From: Priapulus caudatus
Taxonomy: Eukaryota > Priapulida > Priapulimorpha > Priapulimorphida > Priapulidae
Assembly (NCBI RefSeq): GCF_000485595.1
Contig: NW_014577501.1
Location: 104,508-128,815, forward strand
Reading direction: 5' to 3'
Length of the DNA stretch: 24,308 nucleotides
Of the stretch, positions 11,667-20,943 are shown in pieces. Position 1 is the stretch's first letter, and each line of letters starts with the position of its first letter. The notes beneath the pieces were generated by a model. The model did not search any database. It had not been told where the DNA came from and saw only the letters and a list, made by a program, of their open reading frames with translations. Both the position numbers and the translations under genes were made by a program.

Positions 11667-11925
11667 GCGATTATTTTTACCGCACCGTTGACGCGTCAGC
11701 TCTGGACCCTAACCCTAACCCTTACCCTAACTATAACCCTAACCCTAACCCTAATTAAATTTAATTAACACTAATAAATTTAATTTAATTTTTATTTACA
11801 TGATTTTACTTACAACAATTTCATTAAATATTTTTTTTTATTTAATTAAATTTAATTAGGGTTAGGGTTAGGGTCCGGAACTGACGAGAGCGCTGACGCG
11901 TCAACGGTACTGTAAAAATAATCGC
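11667..11925. mobile_element. 259 bp MITE-like element with telomere-like repeats in its TIRs
   Basis: The terminal inverted repeats start GCGATTATTTTTAC at each end and continue with ACCGTTGACGCGTCAGC, interrupted by a three-base difference (CGC against AGT). They then run into GGACCCTAACCC. The left repeat carries an array of CCCTAA-type units (about 11708-11753, with CCCTTA and CTATAA variants); the right ends with three TTAGGG units (about 11857-11874). Between them is very AT-rich sequence with TTAATTAAATTTAATTA. Perfect 9 bp direct repeats (AACCTGGCC) flank it, a duplication length typical of Mutator-like elements. There is no coding capacity, so it would be mobilised in trans. It lies about 100 bp upstream of the transposase frame. 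Confidence 0.85.
11708..11753 (-). repeat. telomere-like CCCTAA repeats inside the MITE
   Basis: A run of CCCTAA units with a few variants (CCCTTACCCTAACTATAACCC). The matching TTAGGG run is at about 11857-11874 on the other arm of the element. Because they form part of the element's inverted repeats, they are internal sequence and not a chromosome end. Confidence 0.9.
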
Positions 11926-11934
11926 AACCTGGCC
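11926..11934 (+). repeat. target-site duplication, right copy
   Basis: AACCTGGCC directly after the ATCGC end of the element, identical to 11658-11666. Confidence 0.9.
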
Positions 11935-12029
11935 AGGCATTATGTTTGTGGTGCAATCTACTTTTTTATTGATGGAATTTACTTATGTATGAAGGGCATA
12001 ATAAAAAATAAGATAACATAGAATATGAT

Positions 12030-15023
12030 TTGTATTACTCTAGATTGCAGTCATTTACTGGTTTAGTCAGTAATACCGATAAGCATATCTGTACTACTAC
12101 TACAAAAACGAACTATGTCTATGCATTCTGCCATTTATTGATTTATGATAGGGCGTCTACACAAATTGTTCAATATTTCACAAAGCTGATAGCCGAATTT
12201 CCCAGTAAACACCAATTATATAAGAACCTTTCTAGGCTATCTTGGAATCACATCTCCAATCGTCAAGTGCTTGAATTGGCCAGTCGTCATCCAACAATCA
12301 AAGCCGCATGGATAGTATACCAGGAGCAGTTCCGTGTTGCACTTCCTTTCTCGACCTTCAATTCGAAAGTCTCCAGTTTGAAAGCTACGGAAAGGAAACT
12401 TGAAAAAAATAAAGGCGATGCTGTGAAACTGCAGGAGTTTCTTAATGCAGAATTTATAAAACCAGTGTCTCGTGCAAGGGCAGTACATGTACCCCCAGTG
12501 CAGGATAGGACGATCGAGTGTAATTGTGTGGCATTACAAGGGGCAAATGTCTCTTTATCAAAGGAACTCAGCAGAGTGAAACTTGAACTTTTGTGTATGA
12601 AACAAAAACTTAAAAAGTTACGACCCTGTACACCAAGAGTTGTTAACCAGTTGAAGAAAAGAAACAAGAAGAGAAACAAGGCATTGAAAGTTGAAATAGA
12701 AACATTGAAGCAGGCTTCTTCTGAACCTACTACAAGGAAAAGACGCAGACTAACGGTCGGTCCGGCAGAGTGTACTGATTGTGGCGGCCTTAGGGACCTT
12801 TTAAAGGACCAGAACATTACTCTGAAATCTTTACGTGGTGACATTTCACGGCTAGAAAATGAGAAACTGCAGCTACAGGAAAAGCTAGAACAGTTAAATT
12901 CTGAAATCGTACAAACAAGACAAGATGGAAAGACGTTTTCCGATCCGCTTAGGGAAGTGGTTTACCACTGTTTCTCAAAGAATGTAGCAGTTGAAAACAT
13001 TGAAAGTGTGGTGAAATTCTCTTTGCATAAACTAGCAGGGAAGTGTCTTAGTGATTTCCCATCACTGACAACCTGCACAAACATTGTTCGGGAGATGGAC
13101 AGTATCTCAAAAATGCATATCAGTGAGGAACTTGCCCGTGCGTCCGATACAACAGTGAAGTTTGACGGCACCACAAAAGCAAAGACTCATTGGGTCGAAT
13201 CACAAATTGCTACTGCAGAGCAGACCTTCACTGTTAGTCTGAGAAAAACTGTTGATGGCACAGCTGCAACGTACTGCAATACGATCAAGGAGAGTATTGA
13301 TGCTCTTGGTAAGCAGACAGAATTACGTGATGGTACAAACAATGCAGACAACATTTTGTGTGACATAAGAAACTCGATGACTGACCGATGCATTGTGAAC
13401 ACGGCTGCTATGGCAAAGTTGTCGGAAGAAAAAACAAAAACTAATCCTGATGCACCACCTATTCGAACATTCTTCTGTGGAGTCCACCCGTTGGATAGTT
13501 TTGCCAAAACAAGTGACACGGCTCTTAAGAATTACGAGGAGGAGGCTGGAGTCAAAGCCAATGCATTCGTTCATCGCTCCCAAAGTTTGACAACTGCACT
13601 GATCTATGCCATTGCAAAGATGTTCCATAAGGATGGGTCAGGTGTTCCCGTTGAAATCAAGGCATATCTTGAAGGCCAAGGTGTTGAGGGTAACCTGGTG
13701 CACTATTATGTTGGCGAGCGCTTCCATATACTCTTTCACAATGCCGGTAGCGTGTTTTACTTGTGGGATATGCTTTCGGGTTTCATCGAGAAGGTATGGG
13801 GCGCCCCCAACCGTCTCCTCCAAGCAATCCAGAAGGACTTGAAAGTGGATTGTTTGAAGGTTGGATGTCGGGCTCTTGGCATTATTGGAAAACTATTCAC
13901 TGCGCCTTGGCTTCGATACACAATGGTTGAGCGTCCTGTGGTCGAACTTGGGCCTTTTTACTGTGAGGCTGAAGCTAAACTGGAACTATGGGGTAGTGAT
14001 GCTACTTCCTTGATGCTTGGCGAATCTAGGTTGGGGGAGGTTCACCTACAAGGTGACAAAGTTCTCAGTGCCTTAACAGCTCCACACGTGACTGACGCTG
14101 CAACAAAGGTTATCCTTGAGAAGATTTGCTCTGCAATGTTAGTTGTACTACGTCGCCAGTGTGCAGACCAGCTTCCTGGTGGGGTGTATCACCAGCCTAG
14201 CTCCGATATCGTCGCTTCCACAGCATCGTGTTCTGCCAACAACATTAGTGGCGAGAGGATTTTCGGGATGTTGGATGCTTCCATCAGAAGGGCACCTATT
14301 GCCAGAATGGACGTGCACGAGGGTAAAATCCTCTACATAGTGAACAAGACTAGTGCATGGTTAGAAAGGCAAGGTGAATTGGAGAAAACGAACATCCTGT
14401 CAGTTGCAAGAAAAAGTGCCCGGGAGCAAAGGAAAAATAGTAAAGCGTACGAAAACGCAGTTAAGCACATGCAGATAGAAAAACTGAAGAAGAAGGAGGC
14501 AGAGAAAGCACTGAAGGAAGAAGTACAGCGAGAGAGCAAGGAGAACATGTTGAATGACATTTTTAAATGTGGGGGTCTGTGGCAAACGGTTGACGATATG
14601 GATGACGTCTTAGCTTCTATTAAATCGAAACCTTGTCAACTGAATGCAGTGAAGGCACAGATTCGTGTTAGGAAATCCATTCTTGCTCAGAAGGCTGAAA
14701 CCACTCTGTTTGCATTTTCTGCCAAGCAGAAAGTACATTCATTCGAAACTCTCAAGCAGAACTTGTCCCAGCTCATAACCCGGACTCTTCCAGAGAACAC
14801 TCTACTAACTGCTTGTGTGATGGACCCCACTGTTCTTGTTGGGAGGAAAGTCACACATGCTTGGTATGAAGATGGTGGAACCACTTGGTATGAGGGAACA
14901 ATACTTAGGATTGTTGAGGAGTCCAACGAGTATCAAGTCGAATATGCCAGTGGAGAAACTGCATTCTTGGAATTTGACGAGATAATTACGGACTTAAGGA
15001 ATGGAGATCTGGAAGTTCTGTGA
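12030..15023 (+). CDS. hAT-like DDE transposase, main exon; 5' exon missing
   Basis: The open frame has 997 codons, but its first codon is TTG and the first in-frame ATG is codon 190, so translation should begin in an upstream exon. Usable AG acceptors include those before 12051, 12071, 12206 and 12236, so the first few to about 70 codons may be intron. Visible features: Cys pairs C164/C166 and C248/C251, basic RKRRR at 236-240, and coiled coils at about 176-230 and 258-298. Then come FDGTTK (D379), TDRCIVN (D452), the C-x-x-H motif FFCGVHPLD (C483, H486), and NNISGERIFG (E742). That order and spacing resemble the hAT D-D-CxxH-E layout. A second coiled coil lies near 804-840. The C-terminus (937-997; W953, Y954, G956) looks like a Tudor-type domain. 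I infer a nuclear cut-and-paste transposase; the exact family is not recognised. There is no internal stop. Confidence 0.75.
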   Translation: MYYSRLQSFTGLVSNTDKHICTTTTKTNYVYAFCHLLIYDRASTQIVQYFTKLIAEFPSKHQLYKNLSRLSWNHISNRQVLELASRHPTIKAAWIVYQEQFRVALPFSTFNSKVSSLKATERKLEKNKGDAVKLQEFLNAEFIKPVSRARAVHVPPVQDRTIECNCVALQGANVSLSKELSRVKLELLCMKQKLKKLRPCTPRVVNQLKKRNKKRNKALKVEIETLKQASSEPTTRKRRRLTVGPAECTDCGGLRDLLKDQNITLKSLRGDISRLENEKLQLQEKLEQLNSEIVQTRQDGKTFSDPLREVVYHCFSKNVAVENIESVVKFSLHKLAGKCLSDFPSLTTCTNIVREMDSISKMHISEELARASDTTVKFDGTTKAKTHWVESQIATAEQTFTVSLRKTVDGTAATYCNTIKESIDALGKQTELRDGTNNADNILCDIRNSMTDRCIVNTAAMAKLSEEKTKTNPDAPPIRTFFCGVHPLDSFAKTSDTALKNYEEEAGVKANAFVHRSQSLTTALIYAIAKMFHKDGSGVPVEIKAYLEGQGVEGNLVHYYVGERFHILFHNAGSVFYLWDMLSGFIEKVWGAPNRLLQAIQKDLKVDCLKVGCRALGIIGKLFTAPWLRYTMVERPVVELGPFYCEAEAKLELWGSDATSLMLGESRLGEVHLQGDKVLSALTAPHVTDAATKVILEKICSAMLVVLRRQCADQLPGGVYHQPSSDIVASTASCSANNISGERIFGMLDASIRRAPIARMDVHEGKILYIVNKTSAWLERQGELEKTNILSVARKSAREQRKNSKAYENAVKHMQIEKLKKKEAEKALKEEVQRESKENMLNDIFKCGGLWQTVDDMDDVLASIKSKPCQLNAVKAQIRVRKSILAQKAETTLFAFSAKQKVHSFETLKQNLSQLITRTLPENTLLTACVMDPTVLVGRKVTHAWYEDGGTTWYEGTILRIVEESNEYQVEYASGETAFLEFDEIITDLRNGDLEVL

Positions 15024-15028
15024 ATAAA
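15023..15028 (+). terminator. poly(A) signal overlapping the stop codon
   Basis: The transposase ends TGAATAAA, so AATAAA overlaps the last base of the stop codon. A second AATAAA at 15103-15108 (in CTAAAATAAAATC) is the more usual distance from a stop and may be the one used. Confidence 0.45.
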
Positions 15029-15102
15029 TTTCCTGTTTGAGAATATTTGGTGGGTATTGAAGCTATAAGACATGTAAAACTGTTTGTATGCCAGGGATCT
15101 AA

Positions 15103-15108
15103 AATAAA
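15103..15108 (+). terminator. poly(A) signal
   Basis: AATAAA 80 bases after the transposase stop codon, in AT-rich sequence. It is a plausible 3' end signal for that transcript. Confidence 0.45.
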
Positions 15109-16169
15109 ATCAGAACTTCATGAGTTTTTCTATTCATGTTGCCCTGGCGAAGATTCTGCTCCGAATGGGAAATTTTAGAAATTTGTTAATAGTAGGAAGA
15201 TGAGCTCATATATAAATAAGGGATGCTCTATTGTCTTGAAATGCCCATACATCTGATAGCAGAATCAATACTCTTTAATTTGCTCTTTAAATTGAAAAGA
15301 TATTCCAACTATTCGCGAAGATATTGCATTTATTGTGGCGCGCGCTCGTTGCGCTCAGATTCGCCGGAAGTCACGCTTTGTTTTAACATTTAACCTGATT
15401 TAATAAAGAACTTAATTGCCGTTTCTTCAAATCTTATTTTTTTCATAACTCTGGACATAGAAAAGATAAAATGGAAAAGTAAACTGTTCTGAGAAGCTTA
15501 TGATGAGTAGAATCTAATTAACTAATCAGCTTTGTAAAATATTGAACATTGAAACTTTTTGTGTAGACCCTAGTGTTACGCCGTCGGCGTCGCTGGCACA
15601 GCTAGGCACTTGGAAATAAAATGTGCATTGATCATTTGATGGTAAATAAACACGAAATGTATATATACTACCAAAGTCTTAATGTTTTTCTGCTCTCGTT
15701 CGCCTATTATTGCCGATAATTTCTTGTAAATGCCATTCAAATTCTCCTCTGCAACACACAGGTACACCAAACGCACACCGCTGTGCACAAACAACAAAAA
15801 TAAAGTCTTAAAAGTTGAAGAGCACTGAGCAGGTGGGAAAGCCATGATCGCAAAATTGGCACGGTGCTCGCTTCGTCGCCAACTATCACAGCACAAATAC
15901 ACCAACAACAGCCTCGATTTTGGTATCTATGCGTAGCTATATGTTCACATTCCAATTATAACTCTGCGTTTTGGTACTGCCTACTGAGGGAGTGAGGCTA
16001 CTCCAGCCAGAGATATCTTGTGAATTCCTGTGGAAAACTCCCACTCTGCCAAAATGTAAATGGGAGGAAGTGCCTGTTTATCATCCGAAACTCCCTAACC
16101 ACGCTACTCGATAGTTTTGTCCAATAAAGGTAGTCATGTATGTGACATATCATTCCCGCACGCATTATG
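15109..16169. other. right side of loop, no confident gene
   Basis: On the minus strand a 110-codon open frame (15576-15908) contains pyrimidine-rich stretches ending in CAG (acceptors after GTTTGTGCACAG near 15781 and GTGTGTTGCAG near 15749). These could receive the RS-rich exon at 16264-16409 in phase 2. The resulting downstream peptides are not recognisable. I call no gene here. No inverted match to the left side of the loop is seen. Confidence 0.4.
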
Positions 16170-16263
16170 ATAACATAACTCATTTAGACATTTATGAACA
16201 ATAACTTGGCGCTAGCTCCCAAGTCAACATTAGGTCAATTTCAATATCCCAAAAAAACGTTAC

Positions 16264-16409
16264 CTGCTCCGCGAGGATCTGTCTCTACTTTTATCTCTAT
16301 TGTTACTCGCTTGAGCCCTAGTTTTCGACCTGCTTCGACTACGAGATCGATGACGATGCTTCCTCCTATGCGTCTTGGCACGACTGCTTGGACTTCTGCT
16401 CTTACCCAT
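16264..16409 (-). CDS. first exon of an arginine/serine-rich (RS-type) protein
   Basis: An ATG at 16409 opens 48 codons ending AGC AG|GTAACG (donor 16263-16262, phase 2). The peptide starts MGKSRSPSSRAKTHRRKHRH, continues with an alternating RSRSRSRS run and ends in SRDRSSRS. It resembles the N-termini of RS-domain splicing regulators (for example ARGLU1-like proteins), though such low-complexity sequence cannot prove homology. An RS segment usually gives nuclear or speckle localisation and is phosphorylated by SR kinases. Past the donor the frame stops at once (AGG TAA), so the exon must be spliced to mean anything. No certain second exon is visible. It reads into the loop, antisense to the transposase. 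The left-arm copy (9266-9413) points the same way as the transposase. Confidence 0.55.
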
Positions 16410-17029
16410 ACCAAGTAGTAACTTACGTATGTTCTTATAGTATCACCTACTAAAAATGCCCAACAACAATATAGAGTTCGTTTCGATTACTCGAATGTAA
16501 TATATATTGTGAATTGAAACAGACATTGACATGGAAAACGTAGTAACCGACAATAATGGCGAACACCACTATTCCTTCTTCGCGACAGATGCGCCACGAA
16601 TGGTAGCGGCAGTCATTTTCAGTCTTTTATCATTTATATTTATATATTTTATCAACTAACGATATAATTGGCGATCTTAATTGTCAACACTAAATATATT
16701 ATGGTGTTATTTACTTACTTAGCTTCAGAAAACATATCTGATAAACTTACTTATTTATATAGCTATCATCATCATCTCATCAAATGTACTTTCAGGCTTT
16801 GGAAAAAACAAATTTATTTATTTTATTTATTTAAAGACGGTACATTGGTAGCCGATATATCAACATGAGCTTGCGAGCTCATCACCGGCAGTGCAATAAA
16901 AGGATACAATTCTTAGTGCCAGTCTAACAAAGTAACAAACAAGGGTGACAGGGCAGCTAGCCTACGTACCCCCAAAGATACTATAGGGTCTTTGATACCC
17001 CTTACTAAAAATTAAATCGCGGACACTAT
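16410..17029. other. upstream region of RS exon, no gene seen
   Basis: AT-rich stretch that would hold the promoter and 5' UTR of the RS-rich exon on the minus strand. The 16668-16868 plus-strand frame has no motif, and its left-arm counterpart (8796-9002 minus) is different in length. No defined promoter element can be assigned. Confidence 0.4.
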
Positions 17030-17235
17030 GTTATAAACATAGATATCATATAACACGTATAATATGACACGTATATAACGTAATATAGCGTATGCAAATA
17101 TGTTTATACGTACGTAATAAACGTATGTCGTATATACGTTATAACCTAACCTCATAACCTCATAACGTTAATAACGCTTAATAACGTTAAACACGTATAT
17201 CATATAACACGTTATATGATATCGTATTATTACCA
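17030..17235. repeat. AT-rich palindrome cluster
   Basis: Contains a perfect 12 bp stem ATATCATATAAC (17197-17208) / GTTATATGATAT (17211-17222) with a 2 nt loop. It also has direct repeats of ATAACGTTAATAACGCTTA, several TACGTA/ATACGTAT words and CCTCATAAC repeats. The same block occurs in the left arm at about 8410-8630. Confidence 0.6.
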
Positions 17236-17631
17236 TGTGCTCCTTGTTGGTCTGAGCTCGACGATGAATTGCAATCTGCCGTTGAGAGCTTTCTCACAAA
17301 CGACCTACTTATGCGGCACATAATGACAGTCATGGTTTTACAAGCAGTGTTCAGATGACATTTATATATATGGTTATAACATTGTACAAGGGAAAATTGG
17401 ACGTAAAAATCATATCAGAAATCAAATCTAATCAAATTGATTATATCAGGGTTAAACATAATGACGTTGTCTTTTTCTAATGGTTTGTCATCATTGAAAA
17501 TAACTCCTGATAATTTCATAGCTACCCTTTACCTATGAAGATAATATTAATTTGACCAATATCACATTCCTGATCTATCTTGTACTCGGCATGCCTCTCA
17601 TATGCATCCATGTACAAGATCATGTATATAA
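17236..17631. other. right-arm sequence, nothing recognised
   Basis: Matches left arm 7969-8405. No convincing open frame, RNA gene or repeat. Confidence 0.5.
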
Positions 17632-17769
17632 AAAGGAGGGAGTCGGGAGAGAAATAGAAAGGGGTGAGGGATGGGGACAGATATAGAGAGAGAGGGAGAG
17701 AGACATGCAAAGCATGATAGATGATGAGATGAAGAGAGCGAGGGTGTGGGAAGGGGGGAGATGGAGGTA
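17632..17769 (+). repeat. polypurine tract
   Basis: About 140 bases of nearly all G and A on the plus strand (GAGAGAGAGGGAGAGAG and GGGAAGGGGGGAGATGGAGG stretches). The left-arm mirror is pyrimidine-rich at about 6920-7062, and the left-arm-specific insertion sits exactly at its edge. Such tracts can form triplex DNA. Open frames on the minus strand (17522-17710, 17598-17930) are artefacts of the biased composition. Confidence 0.7.
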
Positions 17770-18268
17770 CGTATCACCATATAAAATAAAAATAGTGACG
17801 TTGGTTTTGTTGAGAAGCTAATATTTATTTTGTCCACTGAATGAATATACAGGTTCATTAGAGAAGGTAATTTACAGAGCAGCCACCATCTTACGATCAA
17901 CAAAAAGATGGGGGCATGCAATTTGCACAATTAATGGCGATTGTTATACGCCCTTTACACAAATGCGTGCATCGATGGAACTCAGCACTAGAAGCACAGT
18001 AATGTGTATTGCAAATGTAAAGATGTTTCACTACACACAGCTGAAAGCGTCATTTTGAACAATACGTTCACCGCACCGAATCGCCTGCAGTCATGTGAAT
18101 GCGTAACAGCAAAGAACATGTAACTGATATAAACAAGAGCTAAAAATACATGTATTATTAGCTCTAGAAATTAACTACAGGGCCTTTGGTAACAGGATCA
18201 CGCATTTTGCACATGCTGCCTTTTCTGTCCGCAACGTACATTATTTGATCCTATTTAAATTTTTGACA

Positions 18269-18451
18269 ATGCGTCGCCGACGATACGCATCTTCTCGTGT
18301 TCCCTATATCCCTTACCACGCACACAGGCGTTTGGTAGAAGAAACTCATTTAGAACTGGCACCAGATATTCGTAAACCGAGCTACATGCTGAATACTGAA
18401 TACATTAAACGTGAGATAACATGGGAAGGGTGCCTGAAACCAATCTGTTAA
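18269..18451 (+). CDS. short basic ORF of unknown function
   Basis: An ATG at 18269 gives 60 residues beginning MRRRRYASSRVPYIPYHAHR and ending in KREITWEGCLKPIC. A TATTTAAAT box-like sequence lies just upstream. The frame can be extended upstream from 18245 only through a TTG. The left-arm copy (complement of about 6180-6365) keeps most of the sequence, including the TGCTGAATACTGAATACATT block, but has single-base indels that break the frame. No domain is recognised. It could be an exon, a small gene or a chance frame; the codons look gene-like, but there is no independent support. Confidence 0.3.
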   Translation: MRRRRYASSRVPYIPYHAHRRLVEETHLELAPDIRKPSYMLNTEYIKREITWEGCLKPIC

Positions 18452-19111
18452 GCTCCATTATCAACACCTCCATTCAGATACCGCAATGCATCAGCAACGT
18501 TCAACCATACCTGTTATACTAGTTTAATGAATCCCCCATTCTGTCCCATTATTAGTACTATGAATTAGTAGCACGATTTTACCCAGCGCAGCGGGTACCC
18601 GCAGCTAGTATGCTTATACACATGGCCTTCCTTCCTAGAATCTGTCGAAAGAATTTCGGGCAGGGAATTCTACACCAAAGGTATAAACGGATGGGTCACG
18701 AATTTAGACAAACTCGGCATTCTTGTAGCATTGCTAGCTATCAAACAGTTATAAACACTGAGAACAAACAATACAGGAGCCCCAAGAGCGTAGTTAATCC
18801 ATTTTGCCTGGGGTGGGGGCAAAACTACGTGTGGTTTGCGTTCTGGGAAAGTTACCGTCATTAATTCTGTAATTTATCTGCACTTCTCGGGGGGGGGATT
18901 GCCTCCTTGCCCCCGCAAGCTACGGCCATGAACCTATAAAGCACAAATATAATAAAGACTGCAGTGAAACTGTCCATGATGTAAGGGCTATGCTTCACCA
19001 AGTGCACGTTATTCCTATAAGCCATGATACTTTTTCAATGTATACGAGTACTGATAAACAGATTTAGCACACACACAAATTATAAAGGAGACATATCACC
19101 GTTAATTTTAT

Positions 19112-19146
<35 letters not shown>

Positions 19147-19162
19147 ACGCACACAAACACAC
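19112..19162 (+). repeat. CA dinucleotide microsatellite
   Basis: Uninterrupted CA units followed by GCACAC variants. The left-arm equivalent (about 5390-5432) is a shorter, more interrupted GT run. Confidence 0.9.
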
Positions 19163-19596
19163 TTCTCCTGAAACCTATATCGACCGTAACTCAATGGAAC
19201 GAATACACATGACACGCTGTACACAGACTAGCATGCGATCAGCAGTTCTGCGACCATCCACAATTGCTACGCATTTTAGTTATGAGAGTTTTGGACACGT
19301 ATTATGGTATAAGAGTTTATAGTAACGAATATACAGGGGTTCATAAAGGCTTGCTCAACTTGCATGACCAACTACAACGCTGACCCATACAAGTTATCAG
19401 AGTTTCTACCAACCGGATAGTATTCAAGCAATGACAAAACCAAATTCCTTCCACTAAATATACCTGTACATTGTGGAAATTCATACCCTGGTTCTTGTTA
19501 TAACATAGCGAAGAGAGGGCATGCCAGTACACATGATATAATAACATCAACCATGATATGTTGGAGAAAACCATCACTATATACACGTGCATCTTA

Positions 19597-19636
19597 TCAA
19601 GAGCGTATTAAGAAGCCCTTCTTAATGCGCTCTTGA
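19597..19636. repeat. 40 bp near-perfect palindrome
   Basis: TCAAGAGCGTATTAAGAAG (19597-19615) pairs with CTTCTTAATGCGCTCTTGA (19618-19636) with one mismatch. The left arm keeps it at 4899-4938 with a few changes. Confidence 0.75.
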
Positions 19637-20943
19637 TCTTATGGTGCTGCAGGATTTTTCGTGTGCAATTAGTGTTATTTTTGAATCATTCATAAAGTGG
19701 GAAAGGGGACAATTTCCAGGCGCAAGAAATCAAGAGTGATAACAAATCTGTGTAACATTTGCAGATGGGATAGATTAATTTATACAGCTGTTAATGAGGT
19801 AACAGAAGTATATAATCTTACGAAACGCCAGGAAAAGTACGTACCAGAACATTCCACTCCGTTTACTGCCCACTCATGCCTAACAGCATGACCAGCAACC
19901 TCGTGATTTTATCTAAAATAACGTCCAGAGGTAATGGTACAACACTATAGATTGACACAAAAACACCTGCCCTCCCACTGCCCCACAACTGAATACAGAT
20001 CTGCCAGTAGTAACAACCATTGTTTTATACATAACAATCTACCTCCTCAATACTAATAACTTACAAATACATTGCTACATAAATACAACAGAACCTGCCT
20101 AATAAGGAAAACAATGGTCAGGTTACTTAAAACTATTCCAACAGCAAAATAAATTGTGAAAGAAACCTCTTTTTCAATATGTATGTTTCTAATAACTGCC
20201 ACTAGCACCGAAAACCACAGTATAATAATATTCTGTCAGGTCACAAGTAAAAATAGAATGTAAAGATGAGCCTGCGGGTTGAAGTCATGTCATTCAACCT
20301 GCCAGTATCCAATGAATCTGTAACAAGTCCATACAACAAAGACAAATACATAAGAAATTGCAAGAATGATAATGATATAAAAACCTTTCTCCCGACATGC
20401 TGTATAAATAACCTTGTCCAGTCTTCATAGAGCAAGGAGTTATTTTAATTTGCTGTTAGAGTAGTTTTGAGCTAAACTGATAAACTAAATTACTATACAC
20501 CCAGCATTCTCCAGCTGCCACTAAACGAGCCCCAATTCCAGCCGTCGAATCCAGAGGCCCTTGCACAAGTATCTACGAATAACCATTCAAGTATGTTCTA
20601 ACAGATGCTGTACAATAAACAGTGAAGTCCATGATAGGCATATTATATAATCGAAAGACAATGTACATATACACAGACAACTTACAACAGTAGAGTGGAA
20701 GGCTTTCAGATGACTGGCTAAAGCAGTACGGTGTTTATAAATTTATAAATGTCACGTGCCGCCATTAGGGAAAGCGAAAACGTTCAGAATACCAAAATGC
20801 ACTTGCATTCACAAAAACAATATTATGATTTCACAGAATGCATATATATGTGAAGGTTCATTTTATAGGAAACTGCTGGCCACCTGAAAAATCATCACAG
20901 TGGATTTCGAGTCCCTTAGCGTATAAATGAGGGAGAGGAGGAA

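Larger units (their letters stand above)
18452..20943. other. right-arm sequence between genes, no confident gene
   Basis: Holds a CA microsatellite (19112-19162) and a near-perfect palindrome (19597-19636). Open frames at 18610-18864 (+), 19341-19592 (-), 19697-19891 (+) and 20241-20435 (-) have partial equivalents in the left arm, but show neither splice context nor known motifs. Part of 20241-20943 may be the 3' UTR of the minus-strand gene. Confidence 0.45.

Noticed and set aside
11708-11874. CCCTAA/TTAGGG arrays as a chromosome end or interstitial telomere fusion
   Set aside because: The two arrays point toward each other as part of the inverted repeats of a 259 bp element with a perfect 9 bp target duplication, and unrelated sequence continues on both sides.
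12237-14926. Minus-strand ORFs opposite the transposase
   Set aside because: They lie wholly within the long coding frame on the other strand, are rich in Phe, Leu and Ser from complementing Lys/Glu-rich coiled coil, and have no motifs.
15576-15908. Second exon of the RS-type gene on the minus strand
   Set aside because: Two phase-compatible acceptors exist, but neither resulting peptide resembles any RS-protein continuation, and one stops after about 23 residues; the support is too weak to call.
17598-17930. 110-codon minus-strand ORF with serine/leucine-rich sequence
   Set aside because: It is produced by a polypurine/polypyrimidine tract; the left-arm frame does not match in phase.
19341-19592. 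Cysteine/tryptophan-containing ORF with a partial match at 4935-5234
   Set aside because: The two frames agree only in part, with shifts between them, and there is no splice context or known motif.
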